The translations under genes and the position numbers were made by a program. DNA of 64,000 bases from Prasinococcaceae sp. CCMP 1430 (lineage: Eukaryota > Prasinodermophyta > Palmophyllophyceae > Prasinococcales > Prasinococcaceae), in the NCBI GenBank assembly GCA_013416795.1, contig RQSC01000031.1, forward strand, positions 345,466 to 409,465, written 5' to 3'. The notes below the pieces were generated by a model, which did not search any database, was not told where the DNA came from, and worked only from the letters and a program-made list of their open reading frames with translations. Numbering within the stretch: position 1 is the first letter of the stretch; every line of letters begins with the position of its first letter. Positions 19,806 to 30,597 of the stretch are shown piece by piece.

Positions 19806-22800
19806 ATGGAGGCGCAGCAGCGCGTTCGGGAGCTCCTGAAAGCGGAGGCGCAAGAGGGAGACGAGGAGAGCGACGAGGTGATCTCCGACGACTTCTTTTC
19901 GAGCCAAACCTTGCGCAAGAGGCCGTGGCGTCGCTTGCTCCTGGTGTCCAACCGCACCAAGGCACACGAGGTCTTGTGCGACGCCTCCAGGAGCGACGTC
20001 GGCGTGGTGCCCTTTGACTTCGAAACGATGTCCCTGGACGACGTGCTTTGGCTGGCTACGAGCAAGATGCAGGGTTTCAGAGCGGATTCGATCGCCTTGA
20101 TCGCACCGAGCAAGCCAGGAGCCATCGGTACAGTGAAGGGCTCGCGCACCACCTTTCGAAGCCTTCGGCGCGCGGAGACAGTCGATTTCTGGACCGGCAT
20201 TGCTCATCTCTTACAAGAGGCAACCAACGGGGAACAGGCTGCGCAGGAATTCCGAGCCGTGCACCTCCTCACGACAGATGTTGCTGGATCTGCGGACGGG
20301 CAGCGCCTCATTGCCTCTCTTGAGGCGTTGGTGCAGGTGCCCATTCTCGCCACAGATGACATCTTGAACGCGAGAAGGCTCGCGATCGACACCGAGGGCG
20401 CGCGCGTTGCGAGGCTGTACTTCAATTTCACAAAGCTTCTCCAGTGGACGCTGCTTCCCGATCTGTCGAAGCTCGCGCGTGGCGACCATGCGACGGGCGA
20501 GTCCGTGAAGACGATGGGACGCGCGTACGTAATGTATCAGCGCAGACGGCAGCAGCAGGTTCTGAAAGAGGAGCAACGCGTGAGGGACGGGCCTGGATCA
20601 CCCCGAGCGGGCGCTGCATCCTCGGAGGGCAAGCCAAAGTCACAGCGATCCATGAAAGAGATCGAGTCAAAGGCCGCCGAGGCTCTCGGCCTGTCTCACA
20701 GCCCGTTGTCTGCAGGGTCGGCGCAGTCCACAGTGCGCGCAACGCCAAAGGCGCGCGCACAGGGACCAGGTTCTGCAGCTGGAGCTGGCGCGGGTACTGA
20801 GGATGCGCGCCCAGAGCGCGCAGCTCGCGCACCCGGTACGCCCCCCTCGGGCCGGTCGGTAGATCTAGACGCGGCTCCTTCCGGTGGCGACGCCGATGTT
20901 AACCGCAATGCCGGCAGTGCGCCTTTGGCGCAGAGCCTGACGGAGCGGTTCGCACACCTTCGTGTGCGTGTGGGGCGATCCGCTAGTGGCTCGGCAACGC
21001 AAGATTCGACGACACCACGAAGTGTTGGCACCGACACGCTCGCTGTTGAGTCGAAGGGCCCCATCCACAGTGCCAAGCTGAAGGAGAGCCTCGGCCGCCT
21101 CCGCGAAAGCAGGCAGCTTATTCTCGGCTTGGGCGGCGGCGCAGGCCGCGGCCAGGTGGCCAAGGCGCGCTACGGCAGCCTGACACTGGGCCTGGACATG
21201 CCCATGGACGCATTTGCTTCCGGCATTACGCAGGACTACTTCCTATCGGAAATTGCAGCGGAGATCGAGTGTCGCAGAGAGCGCCTCCGAGTTGCCAAAG
21301 TCACCGAAGGACTCAAGGTGAAGGTGCGCATCATGGACGCTCCAGGCGACACACCGATCGGTTTGCTTGTGAAGCGGTTCGTGGACAAGTTGGATACCAA
21401 CACCCTGCTCATTGATGCCGAGTTTGGCGAGTTGCTGCTGTTCAAGCACAAGGTCCCACCCGATGCGAACGCGTCACCAGGGAAGTCGCCCACGGAGGTG
21501 CACGCACCAGCTCTGCTCGGCACGAGCATGCTTACGTCCGCAGATCAAGCCCAGGGGCCGGCGGGCTCCGCGTTAATTACACGACTGCTGCTCCTCAGCG
21601 ACCGCAGAGTGAATGCCGACCAGCTTGCCGACGCCACACAGAGCGATGTGGCAGTGGTGCGCTTCAGCTGGCGTGACTCGCACCTCGAAGGACTCTTGTA
21701 CGATATCCGCAACCAACTTTCCGGCTGTTTGGTGCAGTCCATTGGGTTGGTGTCGCACTGGAAGCCCGGTGCGGTCGGCCTCATCAAGGGCAACCGCTTC
21801 GTGTTGAAGAATCTCGCCAAGGCAGAGCTTCGCTTTTTCCTCAGCGAGCTAGCGCAGTCGCTTTTACCTGGTGGCTGCATTGACATGTTCTGCGTGCCCC
21901 CGAAACACATGGACAGGGCCACCGACGACGTATGCCGTGCGCTCGAGGACATCATGCACACGGATTGCAACCGCACCAACGCGCTCTCCGCGCCTGCCCC
22001 CGGGAGCGAGCTCGAGTGGGCTGCGTGGGCCTCGACTCTCCCCAAGCAGGCTAGTATGATGTTGAGTTTCTACTTTGAGGAGCAGAGCCTGGTCGAATGG
22101 AAGATGGCAACACCTGAGGCCTTCGAACAGAAGGTCGGCGGCGGTCGTGGCCTGTCCCCCGGGCTCGGTATGCCCGACATGCTGCAAGCGGCCAGAGCGG
22201 CAATGCGGGCGCAGTGCATCGGCGCGGAAAGGGACGAAGAAAAGGCAGAGAATGCGACCGCTGGGACTGCTGACAGGACTGGGTTCGGGCCCGGCGGAGC
22301 TCGGGTGAGAGGCAGCTTCGAGAAGGTGCACATTCCTCGCATCGCCATCCCGCGCGCTGCTGCGGGTGGGCTTCACCGCGCGCGCGTTGAGCGCTCGACG
22401 CTGAGGGCTAACGGCGACACTGATGACGATGACGATCCGACTGAACTCATTGTGCCGAGGTTATGCCTTCCCAAGCAAGAGGAGGATGAGTGGACGCCGC
22501 TGCGGGCCCCGCGTGAGATGGGGCGTGATCTTGGGGTACGTCCTGGCGCACTCTCTCTCTCCTTTGAATGTATTGGAGCGCGCGCGCGCGCGCGCGCGCG
22601 TGGCGCTTTTGACTGCCGCGCTGACCCCCACGTCCCTCGCCGTCCATCCCCACTGACCCACCTTTGCCCCCATCTCTTCGTCTACATGCACTTTTCGCGC
22701 CGCGCAGGTCGTCGACACTTCGGAGGGCGATGGCGACGAGGCACCGCCCAATCGCGAGGAGACCCTCAAGGAGGGCATGGGCGCGGCCGGGCAGCACGGC

Positions 22801-22860
22801 TGGGACATGGACGCAAATCTGAGGCGACTCTCGCTCGAATCAACCGGGCTAGGCATGTGA
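19806..22860 (+). CDS. Protein with two DUF4347-like domains
   Basis: Exons 19806-22535 and 22708-22860 (phase 0, GTACGT..GCAG) give about 960 residues. Domain A (about residues 37-195) starts RRLLLVSNRTKAHEVLCDA, continues SDVGVVPFDFE, DSIALIAPSKPGAIGTV, and ends AVHLLTTDVAGSADGQRLIASL and PILATDDI. Domain B (about residues 590-725) repeats the pattern: TRLLLLSDRRVNADQL, SDVAVVRF, QSIGLVSHWKPGAVGLI, then GGCIDMFCVPPK. This matches the layout of DUF4347, a domain best known at the N-termini of large bacterial surface proteins (the SHGxPG and GxDVAxGxxG blocks). Between them is a low-complexity linker and a small domain (MDAPGDTPIGLLVKRFVDKL). No signal peptide or membrane span. The function is unknown; the family match is from memory of the motif order. 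Confidence 0.6.
22579..22601. repeat. Alternating GC tract inside an intron
   Basis: About 11-12 consecutive CG/GC dinucleotides inside the intron 22536-22707; capable of Z-DNA formation and a likely sequencing trouble spot. Confidence 0.7.
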
Positions 22861-23271
22861 CGACGAAGCGCTGTGTGTGATATTACTGTACTGTACAATG
22901 TGTAAACTCACTGTTTGAATGACTCACAAGCTGGCGCAGCACCAATCGCTGGGCGGGTTGTCGCGTAGCACTCTGCTTGCAACGTGCACAATGGAGCTCT
23001 CACCGACCAGCCCCTGGAGCTGCGCTCTTTCTTCCACCGCCCAGATGAGATCAAGCCCCCCCTGCTGTTTCTCAACGTTGATGCCAACAGCACTCCCTGG
23101 TCAGGCATGTGCACGCGGCGCGGCGTGCGGTGACGGGCGCGCCGCTGCTTTGCCGCTGCGAGCGGCCGGCCAGTCGACGTACACGCGTGCGGGCTCGAAA
23201 CGCATGCGCCGATCCGACTGCACGCACAAGTCATAAGACGCCCTGCCGCGATTGAATTTCGCGCTCGAGCG

Positions 23272-24060
23272 TCAGGCGAGGGCAGCCGCGACCGCGAGCT
23301 CAACCGCGAGCTCGTGCTGTAGCGCCAGCCACTCCGCCCACACTGAGTCCGCGAAAGCGGCGAAGCTTTCGTCCGCGAGGGCGGCCACGATGGCAGCGCG
23401 CAGCGGTGGCGTGCGCGCAGCGGGCGGCTCCGGCGGCAGCGGCGCACGATGGGAAGGCGGCGCTCGTGCGCGCGCGAGACGCGCGAAGAGCGCGGCCTGT
23501 TCGGCACACAGAAACTTGAGGGCGAAGCGGCGGCTCGTTGGTTCGTTGCACGCGGGCACGGCGCCGACATCGATGACCATGGCCGCGCCTGAGACGATAG
23601 TGACCTCGACGCCACGGCAGTCGTGCGCCTCGACCAGCGCAGCGGTCCCGTGGCCCTCGCACGCGAGGATCTGCTCCGCGCTCATGCTCTCACCAATCCC
23701 TCGGCAGCCCGTGGACTGCGCAACCTTGAGAGCCGACGCGGTCGCAGCAGCGCGTGCCTTGCCAGTGCCGGCGCGCTTCGACAGCCCCTTCACAGTCCCG
23801 AGGGCAGCCGTGATCACAACTGAGCGCCTCCCCGTCGCACGGTCCTGCAGCACGCGCACGCGCACCGGCTGGCGAGCCTTGAGCCACCCGCGTCGAGCGC
23901 CCAAAGTACCCCCCGTGCATTCGTGCTCGCCAGCGGCCTGCTCGGCCGGAGCGCAGGGTGCGCGGCCGAACGCCGATGCATACTCGACCCCCGCCGCCGA
24001 GAAAACAATCTCGTGCGACGGGGCGTCTGGCACGAGTGCCCTGCCCGCTGCGTCCGCCAT
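23272..24060 (-). CDS. Hypothetical protein, possible PH-like C-terminal region
   Basis: 262 residues from ATG 24060 to TGA 23272. Ordered segments: HEIVFSAAGVEYASAFGRAP, RVLQDRATGRRSVVITAALG, a lysine/arginine/alanine patch, then GVEVTIVSGAAMVIDVGAVP and RRFALKFLCAEQAALFARLA, which looks like the last strand and helix of a PH-type fold. I do not recognise the family; a REC114-like meiotic protein is a weak possibility. A further minus-strand stretch, about 22924-23098 (EKQQGGLDLIWAVEER..RVLRDNPPSDWCCASL), looks protein-like and could be a last exon reached by splicing, in which case the TGA at 23272 would be intronic. Confidence 0.45.
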   Translation of the reverse strand: MADAAGRALVPDAPSHEIVFSAAGVEYASAFGRAPCAPAEQAAGEHECTGGTLGARRGWLKARQPVRVRVLQDRATGRRSVVITAALGTVKGLSKRAGTGKARAAATASALKVAQSTGCRGIGESMSAEQILACEGHGTAALVEAHDCRGVEVTIVSGAAMVIDVGAVPACNEPTSRRFALKFLCAEQAALFARLARARAPPSHRAPLPPEPPAARTPPLRAAIVAALADESFAAFADSVWAEWLALQHELAVELAVAAALA

Positions 24061-24353
24061 CTGTGTGGATCCCCGCCCCTGCCACCTGCCGTGCGTGCCG
24101 TGCCCGAGCGAGGAGAGGCCGCCTGAGGGAGCGCCCCTCCCCGTGCCCACGGCGCGGCCGAGCGCCGCCCCCGTCCCTTTTCTCCTCCTTCCCTCCCTCT
24201 CCTCCCCCCTCTCCTTCCCTTCACTCGGTTCTGTTGAACTTCCCACCCCGCGCGCTCGCACTTCGCGTCCGCGCCCGACGCCCCGCGCGCGGTGTGGCGC
24301 GTCCGCGCACTGCTCCTGCTTCGCCGCTGGCGCGGCGGCCGCGCCACAAATAA
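24061..24353. other. Divergent promoter region
   Basis: Lies between the hypothetical (-) and the coiled-coil gene (+). A CT-rich tract at 24175-24225 is the main feature; CACAAATAAATG sits at the downstream edge. Confidence 0.3.
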
Positions 24354-27300
24354 ATGTCGCGTCTGCCGTGCTGCTGCAGCGGCCAACTTCGGAATTTCCG
24401 GCAATTCGAATCCGCGCAGGGAGGCGGTCGTTGGGCCGCGCTCCCGTTCCCCGGGTCATCACCGCCTGCCTGTGCTCCCGCGCGCGCGGCGGCAGGTGCG
24501 CCAGGGGCGGGCCGGCCGGGGCACGCGGGCAGGGCAGGGCCGGGGAAGCGAAGAGAGGGGAGGCACACGTGCGCCGCGCGCCGCGCGCCGCACGCCGCGG
24601 GGTGGGCGACGCCAGCGGCGCGGCCGCGGGGGGTGCAGGCAGCGGCCGCAGCGGCGCATACCGCCACGGCAGCGCGCTCCGCCATGTCGATGATGAGGGG
24701 GAGGGCGAAGAGAGACGGGACTACTCGGGCTACGTCTACCAGTATGCCGACAAGGACGACGCGGGCGCCTCGGCACTCACGGACGATCCCGGGCCGCGCC
24801 CGTCGTCCTCGCGCGGTAGGTCCAGCAGGGGAAGCGTGACGAGAGGAATCGCCGGCGCCGCGCCAATCGCGATGGCGACCGCAAGCCTTGCTGGCAGCTT
24901 TCCACCCACCAAACGCGCCAACGTGGGCAAGGTCGCCTCGGTGCTGGAGCCTGTTGCGCAGCGCAGTCTCGGCGAAGCCGGTGCCGGCGTGGCTGTCGGC
25001 AGCCGCGAGTGGCGGTCCCTTCGCGGCATTATCGGCTCGAGCGACAGCGATGGCGAGGCGGCGCGTGCCGAGGCGCGCCCGCGCTCGGCGCTGAGGCCGT
25101 CGCCGCACTCGGCTTCGCCTCGGCTCTCGACGCCCTCGTCAACCGTGGAGGGCAGGGCCCCGCCTCAGGCTCCGAGGAATGAGCCGCGTCTGCCGCCCTC
25201 GCTCGCGGCGCTCCCAGCTGGGTCGGTTGCGCGCGAGGCAGCGCTCGTCGCTCTGATCGACGAGTACGAGTCCGCCGTCGAGGGGCTGGCGGCTGACCGC
25301 GAGCTGCTGAAGAGCGAGGTCGCGCGCGTGCTCGCCCTCGAGCGCGAGCGCTGCATACAGCTAAAGTCGGAGCGCGCGGAGAGGGAGGGCTTAGCCGAGC
25401 AGATGCGCGAGCTCAAGCGCGCTGTGCTGCAGGGCACCGGCGCGGAGTCTGTGGTCGACCAGCTGCGCTCCGAGAACGGCGTGCTCAAGCAACGGCTGCA
25501 GGAACAAATAGAAGACGACGCCGGCGCGCGCCAGCGAAGCACCATCGCCGCCGCGCGCCGCGATGTTGAGAGAGGCGACGCGGGCATGGCGGACGGCGGC
25601 GAGGACACCCGTGCAGCGCTCCAGGACGCGCGACGGCGCAACCAGGAGCTGCAAAAGGAGAACGCCATGCTGCAAGAGCGCGCGCTGAAGCTCCGCAGGC
25701 AGCAGCTGGTGCAAGATCAGGCCGTCGCTGCGAATGCCGCTGCAGTGCGTCGCGCTGAGGATGCGGAGGCGCGCGCGAGCGCGGCGGAGGCGTCTGCGAA
25801 GGCCGCGAACGAGGAGGCAAAGGCGGCGCTCGCTCACAGCGCGGACCACACGTCGTCGGTAGCCCGCGAGCGAGAGGACGACAAGGCGCAGCTCTGCTCT
25901 CTCGAGGCTAAGCTTGCGGCTGCGCTGTCGGACCTCCAGGCCGCGCAGGCAGACAGCATCGCCTTGCGCGAGCGCGCTGAAGCGGACGTCGGTGCGCGGA
26001 AGGAGCTCGAGGAGATCAACGAGCGCCTCGTGGAGGAGGCGCTCGCTTGCACAAACCTGGAGAGAGACATGCAGCGAGAGGCTCAGGCGCTTCGGGAGCA
26101 GCTGCAGGCCGCTGAGTGCGCTCGTGATCAGGCGTTAGAGGCGCGCGCCGAGTGTGATGCGAGATGCTGCGCCGCCGAGCGGGAGATCGACGGCATGCGC
26201 GAGAGGCTCGTCTGCGCGGAGAGAGACTCAGCGCAGACGGCTGAGACGCGCGTGAAGCTCGCTGAGGCAGACGCGGCGGTGACCGCGGCGAAACGAGAGC
26301 AATGGAATCTTCAGCTCAAGCTCGAATCCGTCGCTCCCGAGCTCGCCAGGCTGGAAGAGGTCGCCCGGGAGGGGAGGATTGCCGCAGAGCGCGCAGAGCG
26401 CGATGCGGAAGACGCACGCGCAGAGTTGGCATCGGAGTTTCGAGAGCGGTTGCGCAAATTGCACTCCGACTCCGACGCGATGCGGGACGAGCTGAACGCC
26501 CTGAGCGCCGGCGCGACCAGGCAGGCCGCCGCGGCGCGTGCGCAGGCCGCAGAGGTGGCCCGGCGCGCAGCTACCGACGCAAGGCGCGCCGACGTCGCCG
26601 AGCAGCGGTGCATTGATGCGAGCGCCAAGCTCCAGCAGCAGGCTAGTACACTTCAGGAGACGATCGACACCCTCACGAGGGAGAAGGATTCTCTCGTCCG
26701 TGAGGTCAATGTGCGCTCGCAGGAGCTCGTGGACGAGCGCGGCGAGGGCGAGGCAAAGCGTCGCACGCTCACCAAGCGCGTCGAAGAGCTGGAGCGTCTC
26801 CTCTACAACGCTACCAAGGAGAAAGAGGAGCTGATGGGCACTTTTCGCACCGAACGCAACGCTTGGAGTGATAGGCTGCGCGAGAGCAAGCTCAAGGTCG
26901 CACGGGAGGAAGCTGACCGCAAGAGCGCCGTAGCAGATATCGAGAAACAGCGCGACAGATCGAGCGAGAGAGCCGCCGAATTCGAGCGCGCTCTGCACGC
27001 GCAGCAGGCTGATTACTCTCGGCTCAAGGCTGAGCTGGACACGCTGGACCGGCAGCTCAAGGACGCGACCAGGGAGGCTGCGGACGCCAGGCGCGAGGCC
27101 ACCCGAGCCAAGGCGGACGCGGACGCAGCGAGAGCAGAGAGGGCAAGCGCCGTCGCGATCGCAACGCAGCCGAAAGAGCGCTCCACTTCGAGCTCGGGCG
27201 CAGCTCGCGGCGACGCGCTCTCGCCGCGTGCGTCGCGTGGCAGCCAAGCGCCCATTGAGTCCGACCGCACGAGCGGCGGTCTCGCCGACGCGTACGCGGT

Positions 27301-27985
27301 GCCGGCCCGTCACGAGGACCGCGCGTACGTGCCGTCCGGGCCCCTCAACCCGACACATCAGGCTGCGTTGGCGTCCGACCGCTCGCAGACGAGTGCAGAC
27401 GGCCCGGGCGCGCACTTCTCCTCCGAGCACGCTGCACCGTACGCACCTGCCTACGGGCAGGTGCACTCCCCCCACCACACCAATGCGCCCGCCCGCCCCT
27501 CGCTGAGCGTCACGCCGCACGGTCCGACCGCCCACGTTCCCCAGTACGCCCCTCCGACGCCCTCCGTGGCCGCCTCCGTGAGAGGTCATGCCGGCACGCC
27601 TGGATACGTGCCTTCGGGGGCATCGCAGTACGCGCCACCCCCACCCTTCGTGCCCACAGGTTCGGGCTCTGCAGCCGCAGTTGCGCACGCGATGGCGAGC
27701 GCGCGGAGCGTGGGCTCATCCGCGCCTAGCAGCGCCCGGCTCGGCAGCTACGCGCCGCCGCCGAGCGCCGCGCAAGTCGCGCCCAGCATGGGCCCGTACG
27801 CGCCCGCTTCGGAGTCCTGGGGAGCGCCCGGTCAGTTTGCTCACCGGCCCGCGGCTGCGCAGTTCTCCGCCAGGAGCGTCGGGAGCGCCGGCGGATACGA
27901 GCCCCCGGGTGGCGCCTCGTTCGCGCCGCCTCCGCATGCCTCCACGCCTCCGCACGGCATCGCGCCGCTCAACCTGATTGGATGA
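24354..27985 (+). CDS. Long coiled-coil protein with proline/tyrosine-rich tail
   Basis: The main exon runs from about 24625 to the TGA at 27985. The start is uncertain: an ATG at 24354 begins MSRLPCCCSGQLRNF, a cysteine-rich, possibly acylated N-terminus that could be spliced (donor GTGCGC near 24495) into the main frame; otherwise the first in-frame ATG is near 24871. After an acidic/tyrosine segment (DYSGYVYQYADKDD) and a serine-rich linker, nt 25225-27170 encode about 650 residues of near-continuous coiled coil with heptads of A/E/R/L. The tail (27190-27985) is disordered with repeated YVPSG, YAPP and FVPTG motifs. Composition suits a cytoskeletal, centrosomal or Golgi tether. No named family is recognised. 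Confidence 0.65.
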
Positions 27986-28018
27986 GGCGCGCAGGGTGTG
28001 CAAACATTTATAAAGAAA

Positions 28019-28981
28019 TTATCGCTCCAGGCGCGGCGGCAGCACGGGCAGCGCGATCTCCGCGGCGCGCTCCGAGAAGCACAGCGCACTGGCGTCGACG
28101 AGAAGCTTGGACACGTCGATCGATCCAGCTATGCCCTGCACGAGCTTGAGCATTTCATCGAAGTCCAGACCGTTGCTGATGATGTCGCGCTTGTGCCACC
28201 TCAGCACGGCGACGCAGCAGAACAGGACGAAGTCGTCGCGCGGCCCGCTCCAGAGCGCGTCCCAAAACCGCAGGACGTCGCCATAGCGCAGCTCGCGCTT
28301 GAACAGGCACAGCACCCACCGGAAGGCGAAGAAAAAGTTCAGGCAGTCCGCGTTCGCCAGGTGGTCGTGCAGCGCCGGGTCGAGCACCTGCAGCATGTTG
28401 CTCAGGTGGCGCAACTTCACGTGCATGCCGGTCTGGTCCGCGTCGAAGTTGCTGCCAACGATTTGCATCAGGCGATCGAAGCACCAGAACGTCTCGCTCT
28501 CGATGTCGTCGGTGCCCTCGTCGCCCTCGCCCACCAGGCACTCGGATCCGGCGAGCACCACGATCAGTGGCGACAGCAGATCGGACATGCCCTGGCAGTA
28601 ACCGAGATCGAAGTTGTACATCAGGTACGACATCAGAATCCTCTTCATCATCTTTGAGTACTCCGAGTTGTCCGCCTTGAAGAGCGGGTGGCGACGATCG
28701 GTGCGAGGGACGTCCTTGTCGATGCGATGTTTCATGTCGCGGAAGCCGGACCAGCGCGACTCCTGCGCTGGGGAGACGGACTGCCACTGGCCGCGCAGCG
28801 CGAGGTACTCGCGCCTGCGGCCGGCGCGGGCGGCGTGGAGCTCCTCCGCCGTGTCGTCCGGCGAGTGGAGCCCCAACAGGAGCGGCCACGCCATGGCGCG
28901 CACCTCCGCAGCGATGCCACCCTTGAACGCGCGGTCTCGCAGCGCGTCGATGTCAGTGAGCCTCCCGCTCGGGTCCAGCAT
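28019..28981 (-). CDS. TBC-domain Rab GTPase-activating protein (Gyp7/TBC1D15-like)
   Basis: 320 residues from ATG 28981. The TBC domain is complete: RDRAFKGGIAAEVRAMAWPLLLG, the arginine-finger motif IDKDVPRTDRRHPLF, the glutamine-finger motif YCQGMSDLL, then ETFWCFDRLM, FFFAFRWVLCLFKRE and VLRFWDALWSG. Both catalytic fingers (R and Q) are present, so it should stimulate Rab GTP hydrolysis in vesicle traffic. Family alignment suggests coding continues upstream of this ATG (LGLSEWEA precedes it in frame), which would run to about 29005, almost touching the start of the divergent gene at 29029. An upstream exon reached by an acceptor in CTGAG is possible. Confidence 0.9.
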   Translation of the reverse strand: MLDPSGRLTDIDALRDRAFKGGIAAEVRAMAWPLLLGLHSPDDTAEELHAARAGRRREYLALRGQWQSVSPAQESRWSGFRDMKHRIDKDVPRTDRRHPLFKADNSEYSKMMKRILMSYLMYNFDLGYCQGMSDLLSPLIVVLAGSECLVGEGDEGTDDIESETFWCFDRLMQIVGSNFDADQTGMHVKLRHLSNMLQVLDPALHDHLANADCLNFFFAFRWVLCLFKRELRYGDVLRFWDALWSGPRDDFVLFCCVAVLRWHKRDIISNGLDFDEMLKLVQGIAGSIDVSKLLVDASALCFSERAAEIALPVLPPRLER

Positions 28982-29028
28982 CGCCTCCCACTCGCTCAGG
29001 CCGAGCGGCGGGGGCGGGGGCGGCGAGG

Positions 29029-30597
29029 ATGGTCGCCGGCGCCGCCGCGCAGGCGTTCGAGTGGACGACGGTGGCGCTGATCGCCGCCTGTCTCTCGTTC
29101 CTGCTGGGCGTGGCGCTGGTGTCGGCGCGCGCGCACGTGTCCATCCGCCGCTCGAGCCCCGAGCTCATGGACTTCGACGCGCTGTGGTGGGCGCGCTGCG
29201 CGCTGCAGCTGGCGGCGCTCGCGTGGGCCGCCGCGCAGCTGCTGCCGCTGCAGGTGCTGTGGGGCACGCCGGGCCTCTTCTCCAGCCTGACGCCCGCGTG
29301 GCAGTCCAACCTGTGCCGCGTCTATCTCATCCTGTCCTTCGGCGTCGCCGAGCCGCTGTTCATCACGCTGGCGCTGCTCGTCACGCGGCGCGCCGTCGCG
29401 CTCTCGCCGGCGGTGGCGCAGCGCTCGGCGGCGCGCCTGGTGTACGTCTCGCTCCTGTACGCGCTGCCCATCTGCGTGGTGCAGACGGCCATCGCGCTGT
29501 ACGACCTCGGCGACAACCCGGTCGAGGGGCCCATCGACGACAATCTCAGCGACGACTTCGTGCACAGCTTCCAGTACGGTGCGGTCTCGCGCCCTCCCCA
29601 CCTTCCCCCCCACCCACACTCGACACCCGCTGGCCTCGCCGTTCCCGACCCCCGCCTCGCCGACCCCTCCGCCCCACCGCCTCGCGCCTCGCTGACCCCC
29701 ACTACACCTCGCTGCCCCACGCCACCACCAACAACAACAACGACAACGACCGACACGACCACACACACCCCCCAAAAAAAACGCACGCACGCACGCACGC
29801 GCGCGGAATGCGCAGGCTTCTGCTCCGGCGCGGAGGGCACGGACCAGTGCGCCGCGCCGCCCTCCCCCCCCACCCAAGCAGGCCAGAAGCTGTTTACCCC
29901 TCCCCTCCAGGGCACCTCCTCCCATCTGTCGCGCCAGCAGGCGGGCGACGGCGACTGCCCCGAGGGCGGCAGCGGCTGCTGCTGCGCGTTTTGCACGGTG
30001 CCGCTCTTCTCGACCATCGCCAGCGCGGTGCACGTCCTGCTGTGGCTGGTGGGGCTGACGCTGGTCTCCATGCAGCTCGCGCGGCTCGTGGTCAACCGCG
30101 CGCTGCTCAAGCGGCTGCGCACGCTGCAAATTCTGCTGAGCGTGTCCCTGGTGGCGGGGCTCTGCGTGCGGCTGGGGCGCGCGTTCACCACGCCGGGCTC
30201 GGCGGGGTCCACCACGCTCGGGCTGGTGTACGCCGGCTGCGTGATCGTCGCGACGGTGGGCGGCGTGGTCATCCTGGCGCTGCGGCCGGTGATGGACGCC
30301 ACCGCGCTGGTCGGCGTGCTCCGCCGCGAGGACGCCGAGCAGCGCCTGCTCTCGGGGTCGGGCTTCGTCGGCGAGACCCCCCTGCGAGGGCCCGACTGGC
30401 TCGCGCTGGCCGACCCGGACAGCGCGCCCGCGAGCGCCAGGGTGCAGCCGCGGGGCGCCGACGGCGACGCGGAGAAGGCGGCGGGCGAGGGCGCGGCGCG
30501 GCAGGAGGCGCGAGTGGCGCGGCGCCCGCGGGGGGGCCGAGACCCTCGCCGCGCCGGAAAGAAAGCGCCGCGCGCCGCTCGCCCCGGCGGCGCGACC
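29029..30597 (+). CDS. Multi-pass membrane protein, unknown function
   Basis: Exon 1 29029-29578 and exon 2 from 29816, joined by a phase-1 GTGCGG..GCAG intron whose sequence (CACACAC, poly-A, threonine-repeat reading) is clearly non-coding. At least seven hydrophobic segments are seen: WTTVALIAACLSFLLGVAL, CALQLAALAWAAAQLL, VYLILSFGVAEPLFITLAL, LVYVSLLYALPICVVQTAI, then AVHVLLWLVGLTLVSMQL, LLSVSLVAGLCVRL and GLVYAGCVIVATVGGVVIL. A cysteine-rich loop (CCCAFC) precedes the second half. No family is recognised. No in-frame stop separates it from the LRR protein that starts at 30598, so the end is unknown; I placed it there because that ATG opens a recognisable full-length LRR protein. Confidence 0.6.

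Noticed and set aside
23252-24600. Continuous plus-strand frame upstream of the coiled-coil gene, suggesting a 1,577-residue protein
   Set aside because: This part is the low-complexity antisense of the minus-strand gene at 23272-24060; no ATG or family-like sequence supports it.
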